DNA of 64,000 nt from Polyangium sp. y55x31 (GTDB lineage Bacteria; Myxococcota_A; Polyangia; Polyangiales; Polyangiaceae). Shown here piece by piece: positions 8,713 to 16,839 of the stretch (position 1 is its first letter; each line of letters opens with the position of its first letter). Where the stretch lies: contig NZ_JARZHG010000012.1 of NCBI RefSeq assembly GCF_029946505.1, positions 62,001 through 126,000 of the forward strand. Reading direction: 5' to 3'. The notes under the pieces are model-generated. The model worked only from the letters and a program-made list of their open reading frames with translations, did no database searches and was not told where the DNA came from. Position numbers and translations under genes: made by a program.

Positions 8713-9681
8713 TCAGGCTCGGCCTCGGCCCAGGAGCGCAAAGCGAAGGTTCAGCAGCATCCGGAACAGCCAGAGCTGCACCTGGAACTTCAGACCGTTG
8801 GGAATCGGGAACGACGTCGCGACGATGGTCTTTCCCGACGCGAAATCCGACGCGAAGGTCGCATAGGGCGTCGGCGTGACCCCTAGCCGTTGAAGACCGT
8901 CGCCGACATCGGCGAGCTCGCCATCGCGGATCATGCGAAACACCACCTTTGCGTGCTCCCGAGCCATCTCGGGCACGCCGAACATGGCGAATGCGCGATC
9001 GAGCATGCGGTCGGATCCGGCGATGTAGGTCACCGGCCTCTGCAAAGCCGACGACAGCAGAGCTGCTTGCTCGCCGAATGTGAGCGAATGAGGACCGGTG
9101 ACGTCGAAGGCCTTGCCGACGTGCTCGTCCTCGAGGATCGCGTTGACACACGCGCGAGCCACGTCGCGCAAATCGACGAGCGGCGCGCGGCCTTCTCCTG
9201 CCGGCAAGATGTACGCACCTGCTTTGCGGATCAGCTCTTCATTGCTGAGAACGAACGTCTGCATGAATCCGTGCGGCCGGACGATGACGTAGTCCATGCC
9301 AGATTCCACGAGCTTTTGCTCGATCCGTCCGTGGGCCCGGAGAATGCGGCTTCGTCCGTTCACATTGGCCCTGAACGCCGACAGCTTCACGAGCTTCTCG
9401 ACCCCTGCGGCGCGGGCAGAGTCGATGAACGCCGCCTCACGCTTTTCCATACGCTCGTTCGGCGTGCAGACGAGATAAGCCTTCTCGATACCCGCAAGAG
9501 CAATGGCCAATGTTTTCGGCTCGTCGAAGTCTCCGAGCACGGCGTTCATGCCCTGCCGAGCCAATCGCTCCCTCACCCTGGGGCTGCGAACCATCGCGCG
9601 GAAAGGGACGCCCTTCTCGCGCAGTCTTTCTGCGATGAGCGAGCCCGTATTGCCCGATACACCGGTGATGAGAATGCTCAT
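8713..9681 (-). CDS. NmrA-like NAD(P)-binding reductase
   Basis: A 322-residue atypical short-chain dehydrogenase of the NmrA/SDR a5 type. The N-terminal Rossmann motif GVSGNTGS (GxxGxxG) at residues 7-14 binds NAD(P), and the VRSPRVRERL segment after the second strand suggests NADP preference. YVIVRPHGFMQTF replaces the YxxxK active site, as is common in NmrA proteins. The C-terminal 60 residues carry a hydrophobic stretch (LWLFRMLLNLRFALL). It is the last gene of a probable three-gene operon, 31 bases after the KAS III-like gene. A role in reducing a ketone made by the upstream enzymes, or as a redox sensor, is possible; the substrate is unknown. Confidence 0.75.
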   Translation of the reverse strand: MSILITGVSGNTGSLIAERLREKGVPFRAMVRSPRVRERLARQGMNAVLGDFDEPKTLAIALAGIEKAYLVCTPNERMEKREAAFIDSARAAGVEKLVKLSAFRANVNGRSRILRAHGRIEQKLVESGMDYVIVRPHGFMQTFVLSNEELIRKAGAYILPAGEGRAPLVDLRDVARACVNAILEDEHVGKAFDVTGPHSLTFGEQAALLSSALQRPVTYIAGSDRMLDRAFAMFGVPEMAREHAKVVFRMIRDGELADVGDGLQRLGVTPTPYATFASDFASGKTIVATSFPIPNGLKFQVQLWLFRMLLNLRFALLGRGRA

Positions 9682-9712
9682 TCCGCGCTCCGCGCCCTAC
9701 GTCCGATCTGAA

Positions 9713-10807
9713 TCACGTCGTCGGATCGATGGCAACGTCTCCCCACCGCATGACCGCCGCCCCCGCGGTGGACACCGTGCCGACGGTGAACACGAGGGCG
9801 ACCTTTCCACGCTCGAGGAGCCCGCTCGTCGCCGCCGTGTGCATGTTCACCGGCATCAACGCCGGACCTATGTTCGCGTACCGATCGTAGGTCGAAATCG
9901 TCTTGTCGCGGCTGACGCCGAGCGCCTGCACGAAAAAGTCCGCGTACCAGGCCAGCGGCGTGTTGCAGATGAACACGTCGACGTCGTCGAGCTCCATCCC
10001 TGCCTTCTCGACCGCCGCGAGGCAGGCATCCCGCACGAAGCGCGAGCTCGTGTCCCGGAGGGCGCGGCCCGAGGATTTACCCGAGCGGATGATCGGCTTG
10101 TACCCGAGGCCGTCGACATTTTCGATGCGATACACGAACGCTCCGCACGTCTCGGCGGTGCTGATGGCGTTGACCGCGAGCAGACCGTTCCCCGGCTCCA
10201 TCGCCGAAACGACGAATGCGCCGACACCATCGCCGAGAAACCAGGTCAGCGTGTCGGACCAGTCGCAAGCCCGCGAATAGATGCACGAGACGACGACGAG
10301 CACGTTTCGGTACTGTCCGGTGCTCACCAGCGAGCACGCCATCTGCAGCGACGCGAGCCCTCCGGAGCAGGTCGATTCGACGTTCCAGGCCGGGCGCCCG
10401 AGCTCGAGATCCTTCGCGAGGTACGCCGCATTGCCGACGCCGACTCCCTCGGAGGGAAACGATGCGACGAGCATCAGGTCGATGTCTTCCATCGCGAGCC
10501 CGGCAGCCCGAACGGCGCGGACAGCGACGTCGCTCTCGAGCGCGAGCTGCGATTCGTCGGGGCCGAGCACGCGGCGCTCGCGTGTGCCCCGGAATGGATC
10601 GCCGAGGTAGCTCGTCATGACCGCGTCGAACAACGCGCTGTCGGGGTTCGAATCACGTGTGTGGAACACCTGGGCGAGCGTCTTCTTCTCGAACTCGGCA
10701 AAAACGTCTGGCTGCCGTTCACGGAACCAATCGTTCGTTCGCACCGTCTTCGGAAATCCAACCGCGAGGGAGCGGATGCCGGCTGCAAGGGGGGTCGTCG
10801 TGATCAT
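9713..10807 (-). CDS. KAS III-like (thiolase-fold) acyltransferase
   Basis: A 364-residue protein of the 3-oxoacyl-ACP synthase III family. The nucleophilic Cys is in NVESTCSGGLAS (about residue 147) and the C-terminal glycine-rich strand motif GTVSTAGAAVMRWGD is present. The usual catalytic His position (HQAN in FabH) reads CNTPLAW, so His is missing, while an Asn is kept in YANIGPALMP. This fits KAS III paralogues that transfer acyl groups rather than perform decarboxylative condensation, and the enzyme of xenocyloin synthesis that acylates an acyloin is one precedent. The ATG at 10807 has GGAG eight bases upstream; a GTG at 10816 overlaps the preceding stop. It is coupled to the thiamine-diphosphate enzyme gene. 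Confidence 0.8.
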   Translation of the reverse strand: MITTTPLAAGIRSLAVGFPKTVRTNDWFRERQPDVFAEFEKKTLAQVFHTRDSNPDSALFDAVMTSYLGDPFRGTRERRVLGPDESQLALESDVAVRAVRAAGLAMEDIDLMLVASFPSEGVGVGNAAYLAKDLELGRPAWNVESTCSGGLASLQMACSLVSTGQYRNVLVVVSCIYSRACDWSDTLTWFLGDGVGAFVVSAMEPGNGLLAVNAISTAETCGAFVYRIENVDGLGYKPIIRSGKSSGRALRDTSSRFVRDACLAAVEKAGMELDDVDVFICNTPLAWYADFFVQALGVSRDKTISTYDRYANIGPALMPVNMHTAATSGLLERGKVALVFTVGTVSTAGAAVMRWGDVAIDPTT

Positions 10808-10812
10808 GGCTT

Positions 10813-12462
10813 TCACTCCGTAAACTGCCTGAGCGCTGCGATGCGCTGGCTACCACAAAGGCGCACGTCGGGATCGATACGTACATCGAGAACGGTGGGG
10901 CCCTCGCGCAGGTCCCTCAATCCTGCGTTGAGCTCTTCGAACGTCTCCACGACGTGACCGGTCGCTCCCATTGCCTTCGCAATGCCAGCGAAATCGACGA
11001 GCTGGGTCGAGAAGTCGGGCGTGCGTCCGTACAGGTCGAGAATGCCGTGGTGGCACATGTTGAGTCGACTATCGTTGATGACGACGAACGTGACGGGCAT
11101 CTTCCACTGCACCGCCGTCGCGAGCTCGCCTCCGGACATGAGCATGCCGCCGTCGCCGCAAATCGCGTAGGCGCGCCGCTTCTCGTCCTTCGCTCCGAAC
11201 GCGAGGCCGACAGGCACGCATATTCCCGTGCCCATGGAACCGAAGCCGAGGCAGGTGATGAACGTGCCTTGCTCCCGCACACGCAGGAAATGAAGTGCGA
11301 CGCTCAGATGCTCGCCCATGTCCGACGTGAAGAACGAATTCGCGGGACAAACCTCGTTCATCGCCTTGACGACGTCGATCGTCGTCAGCCGTCCCGCATC
11401 CGACGTAGGTACCGGCTGGGTCTCCAGACGTGGGCTCGGCGCGCGGGCCACGTGCTCGCCTTCGACGGCGAGCATCACGCCAATGACCTTGTCGAGTGGT
11501 CCGAGCAGACCGATGTCGACAGGGTAGTTCTTGCCGAACTGCGCCGCATCGATGTCGATCTGGATGAACGTCCTCGACGCCCTGAGCAATGACGACCATG
11601 CGTTGGTCGCGAAGTCGTTGAGGCCGGTGCCACAGACGAGGATGACATCCGGCTTCATTTTCAGATAATCGACCACGGATTCATGTCCACCGAAGCCGAA
11701 CAGCCCGAGGTAACCAGGGTGGTCTTCCGGAAAGGTTCCCTTGCCCTTCGGCGTGACCGCCACCGGGGCGCCCGTCCGGCGGACCAGCTCGAGCAGACGG
11801 TTACGATTTTCCCTGCCGCGTGCGCCCGCGCCCGCGAAGATGAGCGGCCGCTCCGCCTGCAAGAGGCTCGACATCGCACGCTCGCAAGCGGCTCGATCGA
11901 TCTGGAAACCGAGCTCGGGCGTACCGAAGTAGGTCGATGTCGTGACGCCGGCGCTGGCGACGTCGAGCGGTAATGAGACGAACGCCGCGCCCGGCCTGCC
12001 GCTCATCATCGTCACCATCGTCTTGCGAAACGTCGCAACCGCGGCGTCGGGTCGCGAGAGTTGAACGGCCGTTTTGCAGACGTGGCGCGCCATTCCGATG
12101 GCGTCGAACCCGTACACCGAACCTTCCTGAAGAGCGCCGCGCCCGAAGGAGGCGCGCGGGACCTCGCCGGAAATGACGACGACGGGAATCCCGTCGGCGT
12201 TGGCGCTCGCAAGGCCCGTGAGCGCGTTCGTCACACCGGGCCCGGAGGTCGTCAGGGCCACGCTCGGACGCCCTGTCGCAAGCGAATGGCCCATCGCGAG
12301 GAACACCGCATTGGCTTCGTGTTTCGCCGTGACGACGCGGATGTCACGCCACTTCTCGAGCTCCGCGTAGAGATAACCGATCGCCCCGCCGGGAATGCCG
12401 TATACGGCGTCGACACCGAACTCCTGGAGGACCTCGATCAACTGCGCTGCGACCTTCTTCAT
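10813..12462 (-). CDS. Thiamine-diphosphate enzyme, acetolactate synthase-like
   Basis: A 549-residue ThDP-dependent enzyme with the three usual domains: N-terminal Pyr domain with catalytic Glu49 in TAKHEANAVF, a central FAD/Rossmann-like domain, and a C-terminal PP domain with the metal-diphosphate motif beginning ICGDGGML and ending NDS. It resembles acetolactate synthase large subunits, but no small regulatory subunit or other branched-chain gene is nearby. It is instead coupled to a KAS III-like acyltransferase, the pairing known from acyloin natural products, where the enzyme decarboxylates a 2-keto acid and joins it to another carbonyl. The ATG at 12462 has GAGG five bases upstream. 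It heads a minus-strand operon of three genes. Confidence 0.82.
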   Translation of the reverse strand: MKKVAAQLIEVLQEFGVDAVYGIPGGAIGYLYAELEKWRDIRVVTAKHEANAVFLAMGHSLATGRPSVALTTSGPGVTNALTGLASANADGIPVVVISGEVPRASFGRGALQEGSVYGFDAIGMARHVCKTAVQLSRPDAAVATFRKTMVTMMSGRPGAAFVSLPLDVASAGVTTSTYFGTPELGFQIDRAACERAMSSLLQAERPLIFAGAGARGRENRNRLLELVRRTGAPVAVTPKGKGTFPEDHPGYLGLFGFGGHESVVDYLKMKPDVILVCGTGLNDFATNAWSSLLRASRTFIQIDIDAAQFGKNYPVDIGLLGPLDKVIGVMLAVEGEHVARAPSPRLETQPVPTSDAGRLTTIDVVKAMNEVCPANSFFTSDMGEHLSVALHFLRVREQGTFITCLGFGSMGTGICVPVGLAFGAKDEKRRAYAICGDGGMLMSGGELATAVQWKMPVTFVVINDSRLNMCHHGILDLYGRTPDFSTQLVDFAGIAKAMGATGHVVETFEELNAGLRDLREGPTVLDVRIDPDVRLCGSQRIAALRQFTE

Positions 12463-12867
12463 CTTGACCTCGACGGCGCGACCTTCCCTGCCCGGACGCG
12501 CAAAGCGGTCCGGTCGAGGATGTGCCTCGGCTCGCTCCGTGGCTGTCGTCTGCCGCCCTGCGACAGAGCGTCGGCGAGGGGCGCCTCGGCGACGGCTCTG
12601 CCGTTCAGCCTACTCGATCCCCACTTCTACTGTCTACGGACTCTTCCGGAACCGCGACATCGTACGATTGCCTCGCGCACAGGTTGCCCGCTCGCGCGCG
12701 TGAGCGGGCCCAGCGGGGCGCTCCATGCTCACCCTTGCGCAAAGTGAAAGAGTGACTTCACCACGGCGTCCATTCTTACGACGATCGACATGAGCTAGAT
12801 CCGGATCGTCGACGCCGCGACACGTCGACGGTGACCCGGGCCCAAGCGCTCGCGAGGGAGATTCCTC
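12463..12867. other. Divergent intergenic region
   Basis: This 405-bp stretch lies between the minus-strand acyloin-type operon and the plus-strand hydrolase operon. I see no convincing gene in it. It contains a hairpin (CCCGCTC at 12687-12693 pairing with GAGCGGG at 12702-12708) and a short interrupted repeat GTGAA/TTCAC near 12746-12763. Either could be an operator, possibly for the LysR protein at 14814-15740; no consensus supports a specific assignment. Confidence 0.4.
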
Positions 12868-13758
12868 ATGTTTTCCACTACTTCGACCACGATTCCCGTC
12901 ACCCATCACCGGACTGCGACCGTCGAGGGACTCACGATCTTCTACCGCGAGGCCGGACCTGCCGACGCCCCGGTGGTCGTGCTGCTCCACGGCTTTCCGA
13001 GCTCGTCGCACATGTACCGCAACCTCATTCCCGCGCTCGCCGACCGCTACCGCGTGATCGCCCCCGACCTGCCGGGTTTCGGCCTGTCCGCGATGCCGCC
13101 GCGCGAGGAATTCGAATACAGTTTCGCCAAGTTCGCCGATATCGTCGACGGCCTGCTCCAGCAGCTCGGCGCCGAGCGTTACGCGCTCTATGTCATGGAC
13201 TACGGCGCGCCGACGGGCTTTCGCCTTGCGCTCGCGCATCCCGGGCGCGTGGCCGCGCTCATCACGCAAAACGGCAATGCCTACGAGGACGGCCTTCAGG
13301 CCTTCTGGGATCCGATCAAAGCGCTCTGGGCCGACAATTCGAAGGCCCATCGCGACGCGCTCCGGCACTTCATGACGCCCGAGATCACTAAATTCCAATA
13401 TGTCGACGGCGTGAAGGACGTGTCGCGGCTCGATCCCGCGGCCTGGCTCTACGACCAGCTCTTCCTGGACCGCCCCGGCAATGTCGAGATCCAGCTCGAC
13501 CTCTTTTACGATTATCGAAACAATGTCGCGCTTTACCCCAGGTTCCAGGAGTTCTTCCGGACGCACAAGCCGCCGACGCTGATCGCCTGGGGCGCGAACG
13601 ACAGCATCTTCCCGGCCGAAGGCGCCAGGGCCTTCCTGCGCGACCTGCCCGACGCCGAGCTCCATCTTCTCGACAGCGGCCACTTCGCCTTCGAGGACAA
13701 GGCCGACGAGATCGTGCCGCTGCTGCGCGATTTCCTCGCGCGACACCTGCCGGCCTGA
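12868..13758 (+). CDS. Alpha/beta hydrolase of the dehalogenase/epoxide hydrolase type
   Basis: A 296-residue alpha/beta hydrolase. The oxyanion motif is HGFPSSS (about 46-52), the nucleophile elbow VMDYGAP carries Asp instead of Ser, the acid is the Asp in WGANDSIFP, and the base is the His in DSGHFAFED. An Asp nucleophile places it with haloalkane dehalogenases and epoxide hydrolases rather than esterases. The cap segment YDQLFLDRPGNVEIQLDLFYDYRNNV is common in an uncharacterised branch of this group. The start is supported by GAGGGAG just upstream. It leads an operon with the SDR (24-base gap) and tautomerase genes, probably for handling a small organic compound and probably controlled by the convergent LysR gene. 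Confidence 0.82.
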   Translation: MFSTTSTTIPVTHHRTATVEGLTIFYREAGPADAPVVVLLHGFPSSSHMYRNLIPALADRYRVIAPDLPGFGLSAMPPREEFEYSFAKFADIVDGLLQQLGAERYALYVMDYGAPTGFRLALAHPGRVAALITQNGNAYEDGLQAFWDPIKALWADNSKAHRDALRHFMTPEITKFQYVDGVKDVSRLDPAAWLYDQLFLDRPGNVEIQLDLFYDYRNNVALYPRFQEFFRTHKPPTLIAWGANDSIFPAEGARAFLRDLPDAELHLLDSGHFAFEDKADEIVPLLRDFLARHLPA

Positions 13759-13782
13759 CCAGATTTCCAAGGAGAGACTGCC

Positions 13783-14502
13783 ATGAACAAGAAAGTCGTC
13801 ATCATCACGGGCGCTTCGCAAGGCATCGGCGCCGGCCTCGTCGAGGGCTATCGCAAGAAGGGCTTTCGTGTCGTCGCCAACTCGCGCTCGATCAAGCCCG
13901 ACGCTTTCGGGGGTGATCCCGACGTCCTCGTCGTCGACGGCGACGTCGGGCACCCCGAGACGGCGAGGAAGGTGGTCGACGCCGCCGTCGCCCAATTCGG
14001 CCGGGTGGATACGCTCGTCAACAATGCCGGCATCTTCATTGCCAAGCCGTTCACCGAATACACGGCCGAGGACTTCGCGAAGAAGATCAGCGTCAACGTG
14101 GCGGGATTCTTCTACGTGACCCAGGCGGCGGTCACCCAATTTCTGAAGCAGGGCGAGGGTGGGCATATCGTCAGCATCACGACCTCACTCGTCGACCAGC
14201 CGATCAAGGGCGTGCCCTCGGTGCTCGCATCGCTGACGAAAGGCGGGATCGACGCAGCGACCCGCAGCCTCGCGATCGAATATGCCGCAAACGGCATCCG
14301 CGCGAACGTGGTCTCGCCGGGCATCATCAAGACCCCGATGCACGCGCCCGAGACCCACGCGGCCCTCGACGGCCTGCACCCGCTCGGCCGCATGGGCAGG
14401 ATCGACGAAATCGTCCAGGCCGTCCTTTATCTCGAGGATGCGGGCTTCGTCACGGGCGAGACGCTCCACGTCGACGGCGGCCAGCACGCCGGCCATTGGT
14501 GA
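13783..14502 (+). CDS. Short-chain dehydrogenase lacking the catalytic Tyr
   Basis: A 239-residue classical-length SDR. It has the cofactor motif TGASQGIG (residues 9-16), the NNAG motif (VNNAGIF), a Ser in the ITTS strand, and the C-terminal ETLHVDGGQHAGHW. The position of the catalytic Tyr in YxxxK reads ASLTK, so the Lys is kept but Tyr is replaced by Ala. Either it works without the usual proton donor or it is not an active dehydrogenase. The SD sequence AGGAGAG precedes the ATG. It lies between the Asp-nucleophile hydrolase and a tautomerase and was probably acquired with them. Confidence 0.82.
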   Translation: MNKKVVIITGASQGIGAGLVEGYRKKGFRVVANSRSIKPDAFGGDPDVLVVDGDVGHPETARKVVDAAVAQFGRVDTLVNNAGIFIAKPFTEYTAEDFAKKISVNVAGFFYVTQAAVTQFLKQGEGGHIVSITTSLVDQPIKGVPSVLASLTKGGIDAATRSLAIEYAANGIRANVVSPGIIKTPMHAPETHAALDGLHPLGRMGRIDEIVQAVLYLEDAGFVTGETLHVDGGQHAGHW

Positions 14503-14527
14503 TCAGCACGAGCACGGGAGAACCTTC

Positions 14528-14758
14528 ATGCCATACATCAACGTGAAGTTCACCAAGGGCAGCGCCACGGCCGAGCAAAAGGCCAGGATCATTGCGGGCA
14601 TGACCCATGTGCTGCGCGACGTGATCGACAAGGCGCCCGAGGCAACCTTCGTCGTCATCGACGAGGTGGAGCATGAAAATTGGGGCATTGGCGGCCTGCC
14701 CGTGCTGGAATATTGGCAGAAGACAGGCACATCCGCGTCCGCCGGCGGCAAGCCATGA
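14528..14758 (+). CDS. 4-oxalocrotonate tautomerase-family protein
   Basis: A 76-residue tautomerase: after Met removal the N-terminus is Pro1 in MPYINVKFTKG, the catalytic base of the 4-OT family. The segment VIDEVEHENWGIGGLPV matches the usual C-terminal half of family members. Proteins this short usually form hexamers. The ATG at 14528 follows GGGAGAACCTTC and lies 25 bases after the SDR stop. In this operon it may isomerise an enol or 2-oxo intermediate; the substrate is unknown. Confidence 0.85.
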   Translation: MPYINVKFTKGSATAEQKARIIAGMTHVLRDVIDKAPEATFVVIDEVEHENWGIGGLPVLEYWQKTGTSASAGGKP

Positions 14759-14813
14759 TCTGCCGTCGTGAAACAGTGCAATATGCCGCCCCGCACGTCT
14801 GCGCCGGCTCCCT

Positions 14814-15740
14814 TCAGCCGCCGCCGCAGGCGATCTGACGCCGCGTGAATTCAGCCCTCAGCCGCGGGCCCGCGAAATCGAAGAAGGCGCGCACCTTGGG
14901 CACCGAAAGCCGGCCCTCGGGCGTGATCAGATGCACGGGGAGCGGCGCAGGCTCCGCGTCGGCCAGCACGATCCGCAGTTTCCCCGCGGCCACCTCGTCC
15001 GCGATCTGATACGAAAAGACGCGTGTGATGCCGTTGCCCTCGACCGCGGACGCCACCGCTGCCTCGACGGTGTTCACCATCAGCCTCGGCTCGATCGCTA
15101 TGTGTCGCACGGCGCCCGTGGCCTTTTCGGGCGGGAAATTCCAGCTCTCCTGGCCAAAGGAAGTCATCTGGATACAACGATGGCGGACGAGGTCGGTCGG
15201 GCTTTTCAGCGATGGCGCCGCGTCGAGATAGGCGGGGGCCGCGCAAAGCACCTTGCGTACCTCGCCGATCCTGGCCGCGATGAAGCTCGAATCGTGCAAG
15301 TGCGCAATTCGCAGTCCCACATCGATGCCTTCCTCGACGAGGCTCACCATGCGGTCCAGCAGCAAAAGCCGCGCCCTGACCGCGGATTCTCGTGCCAGGA
15401 ACGCATCGAGGATCGGGCGCATGATCTTCGCTCCGCTCACCAGCGGCGCGGTCACGGTGAGCAGACCTCTCGGCGCGCCGCGCTCGCTCGCAGCGAGCAT
15501 GTCGGCTTCCTCCAGATCGACCAGCACACGCCGGCAGGCCGCTGCATAACGCTCGCCCGCCTCGCTCAGATGGATCGAACGCGTGGTGCGGTGGAGTAAT
15601 TGTACGCCGACATGGTTCTCGAGAAAGGTGATCGCGCGCGTGATCGCCGCCGGCGAGCGGCCGAGTTTGCGCGCCGCCCCCGCAAGGCTCCCCTCGTCCA
15701 GCGTCACGACGAAGACGCGCATCGCGTCGATCCGGTCCAT
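14814..15740 (-). CDS. LysR-family transcriptional regulator
   Basis: A 308-residue LysR protein. It has an N-terminal winged helix-turn-helix (MDRIDAMRVFVVTLDEGSLA through HRTTRSIHLSEAG, residues 1-65) followed by a two-lobed effector-binding domain (about 90-300). It is of the CrgA/DsdC-like subgroup by its MDRIDAM start. It is convergent with the hydrolase-SDR-tautomerase operon, whose stop lies 55 bases away, so it is a plausible regulator of that operon although the usual divergent layout is absent. Confidence 0.88.
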   Translation of the reverse strand: MDRIDAMRVFVVTLDEGSLAGAARKLGRSPAAITRAITFLENHVGVQLLHRTTRSIHLSEAGERYAAACRRVLVDLEEADMLAASERGAPRGLLTVTAPLVSGAKIMRPILDAFLARESAVRARLLLLDRMVSLVEEGIDVGLRIAHLHDSSFIAARIGEVRKVLCAAPAYLDAAPSLKSPTDLVRHRCIQMTSFGQESWNFPPEKATGAVRHIAIEPRLMVNTVEAAVASAVEGNGITRVFSYQIADEVAAGKLRIVLADAEPAPLPVHLITPEGRLSVPKVRAFFDFAGPRLRAEFTRRQIACGGG

Positions 15741-16022
15741 GGTCCTTCCTCGAGCATTGCTTGCCCGTCTCGGGCATTCCCCTGACGCCTACCACGCTTC
15801 CCGCGCGCCGGGCAACCGCAGCGCTCGACCCCTCGGCGGGCCCCTGCCTCCTTGCGCGACGTAAGCGTGCTGCGGAATGGACACTGCGATGGACGCGGGT
15901 TAAGGAGAGTGGATCCTTATTATTGGTGGACGGACGGCTTCGGCGATTTCGATGCCGGGATTCGGTGCTCATTGGTACGGACGGGGCCGGTTCGCAGGGT
16001 CGCCGTCCGCGGTGGGGCAAGA

Positions 16023-16619
16023 ATGACACACGCAGACACCGAGCATTTCGCGCGCGAGGAGACCCTCGCGTCGTGCGGCACCTGGGGAATGCACGCGCGC
16101 ACGAAAAAGCTCGCGTCGCTCGACGAGGTCCTCGCCTACGAGAATCGTGACGTCGTCCAGCGCTTCCTCGAATCGTATCCCATCGATCCGGCGGATGCCG
16201 AAGCGCTCTTCACCGAGACGAAGCGATGGCTCTGGTTGATCGGGCAGAAGAGCAAGCTCCGCGGCCGCAAGCGGCTCCTCGTGACGCGGCCGATGGCCGC
16301 ACTCGACGAGATGTGGCACTGCTTTCTCCTGTTCACGCAGGATTACGTGGCGTTCTGCTTTCGCTTCTTCGGGCAGTTCATCCACCACCAGCCCGTGACC
16401 CTGGCCGAGAAGACACGAACACGAAGGCGCATGCAGAGGGATCCGGAGGGATTCACCCGCGCCTTCGCCCGGCAAATGGAGTGGCAATACGGATTCATCG
16501 CGGAGCACCTCGGGGAGGAGACGCTCCGCAGGTGGTACGTCGAGCTTCCGTCGAAATATCCCATGGAAACGTTGCAGCGGCTGAATGCGCAATCCGCTGT
16601 GGCTGGTCGGCAGCGCTGA
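16023..16619 (+). CDS. GRDP (DUF1399)-like protein next to a small peptide gene
   Basis: A 198-residue protein whose central segment, LDEMWHCFLLF...DYVAFC...FFGQFIHHQP, resembles the conserved Trp-His/Tyr/Cys/His-His motif of glycine-rich-domain-containing (GRDP/DUF1399) proteins; the His and Cys residues could bind metal. No catalytic function is established for that family. An in-frame start 57 codons upstream exists, but the ATG at 16023 has GGGG upstream and begins a plausible N-terminus (MTHADTEHFARE). The 52-residue peptide gene starts 11 bases after the stop, so the two are almost certainly co-transcribed. It may mature, bind or protect against the peptide; that is inference. Confidence 0.65.
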   Translation: MTHADTEHFAREETLASCGTWGMHARTKKLASLDEVLAYENRDVVQRFLESYPIDPADAEALFTETKRWLWLIGQKSKLRGRKRLLVTRPMAALDEMWHCFLLFTQDYVAFCFRFFGQFIHHQPVTLAEKTRTRRRMQRDPEGFTRAFARQMEWQYGFIAEHLGEETLRRWYVELPSKYPMETLQRLNAQSAVAGRQR

Positions 16620-16630
16620 AGGAGAGGATC

Positions 16631-16789
16631 ATGAAGAAGCAAAACAAGGTGACCACGAAGAAGGCAGGGAAGAAGGCGCCGGGAAAGAAGGCGCTCATCC
16701 AGTCGCTGGTGAAGAAGGACCTCGAGAGCCTCGCGTCCAGCGTCTCCGCGGTGTCGTGCGGCGGCACCACGTGTTGGAACTCGAACTGA
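16631..16789 (+). CDS. 52-aa RiPP-like precursor peptide
   Basis: A small gene with a good ribosome site (AAGGAGAGGATC) directly before the ATG. The peptide has a very basic N-terminal half (Lys at about half of the first 20 positions), then an amphipathic leader-like segment LVKKDLESLASS, and ends in SVSAVSCGGTTCWNSN. A Ser/Thr/Cys-rich tail after a charged leader, with CGGTTC ring-forming potential, is what precursors of ribosomally made modified peptides look like. No lanthionine synthetase, radical SAM or YcaO gene is within the window; the neighbours are a GRDP-like protein and a SAM methyltransferase. It could instead be a small secreted or DNA-binding peptide. Confidence 0.6.
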   Translation: MKKQNKVTTKKAGKKAPGKKALIQSLVKKDLESLASSVSAVSCGGTTCWNSN

Positions 16790-16806
16790 ACGAAGGCACC
16801 TGAATC

Positions 16807-16837
16807 GAGGAGCCCCCGGGTCTTCCGGGGGCTCCTC
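16807..16837 (+). terminator. Perfect 13-bp hairpin after the peptide gene
   Basis: GAGGAGCCCCCGG (16807-16819) pairs perfectly with CCGGGGGCTCCTC (16825-16837) across a 5-base loop. It sits between the peptide gene and the methyltransferase start at 16840. It should terminate or attenuate transcription from the peptide gene, leaving a high peptide-to-methyltransferase ratio. There is no T-tract. Confidence 0.7.
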
Positions 16838-16839
16838 CC

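Noticed and set aside
7626-8741. A longer ATP-grasp gene starting 80 codons upstream
   Set aside because: The upstream part has no domain-like sequence, and a perfect ribosome site precedes the ATG at 8501.
10813-12462. A housekeeping acetolactate synthase (ilvB)
   Set aside because: There is no small-subunit gene or other isoleucine/valine gene nearby, and the gene is coupled to a KAS III-like gene. A specialised role is more likely, though activity cannot be read from sequence.
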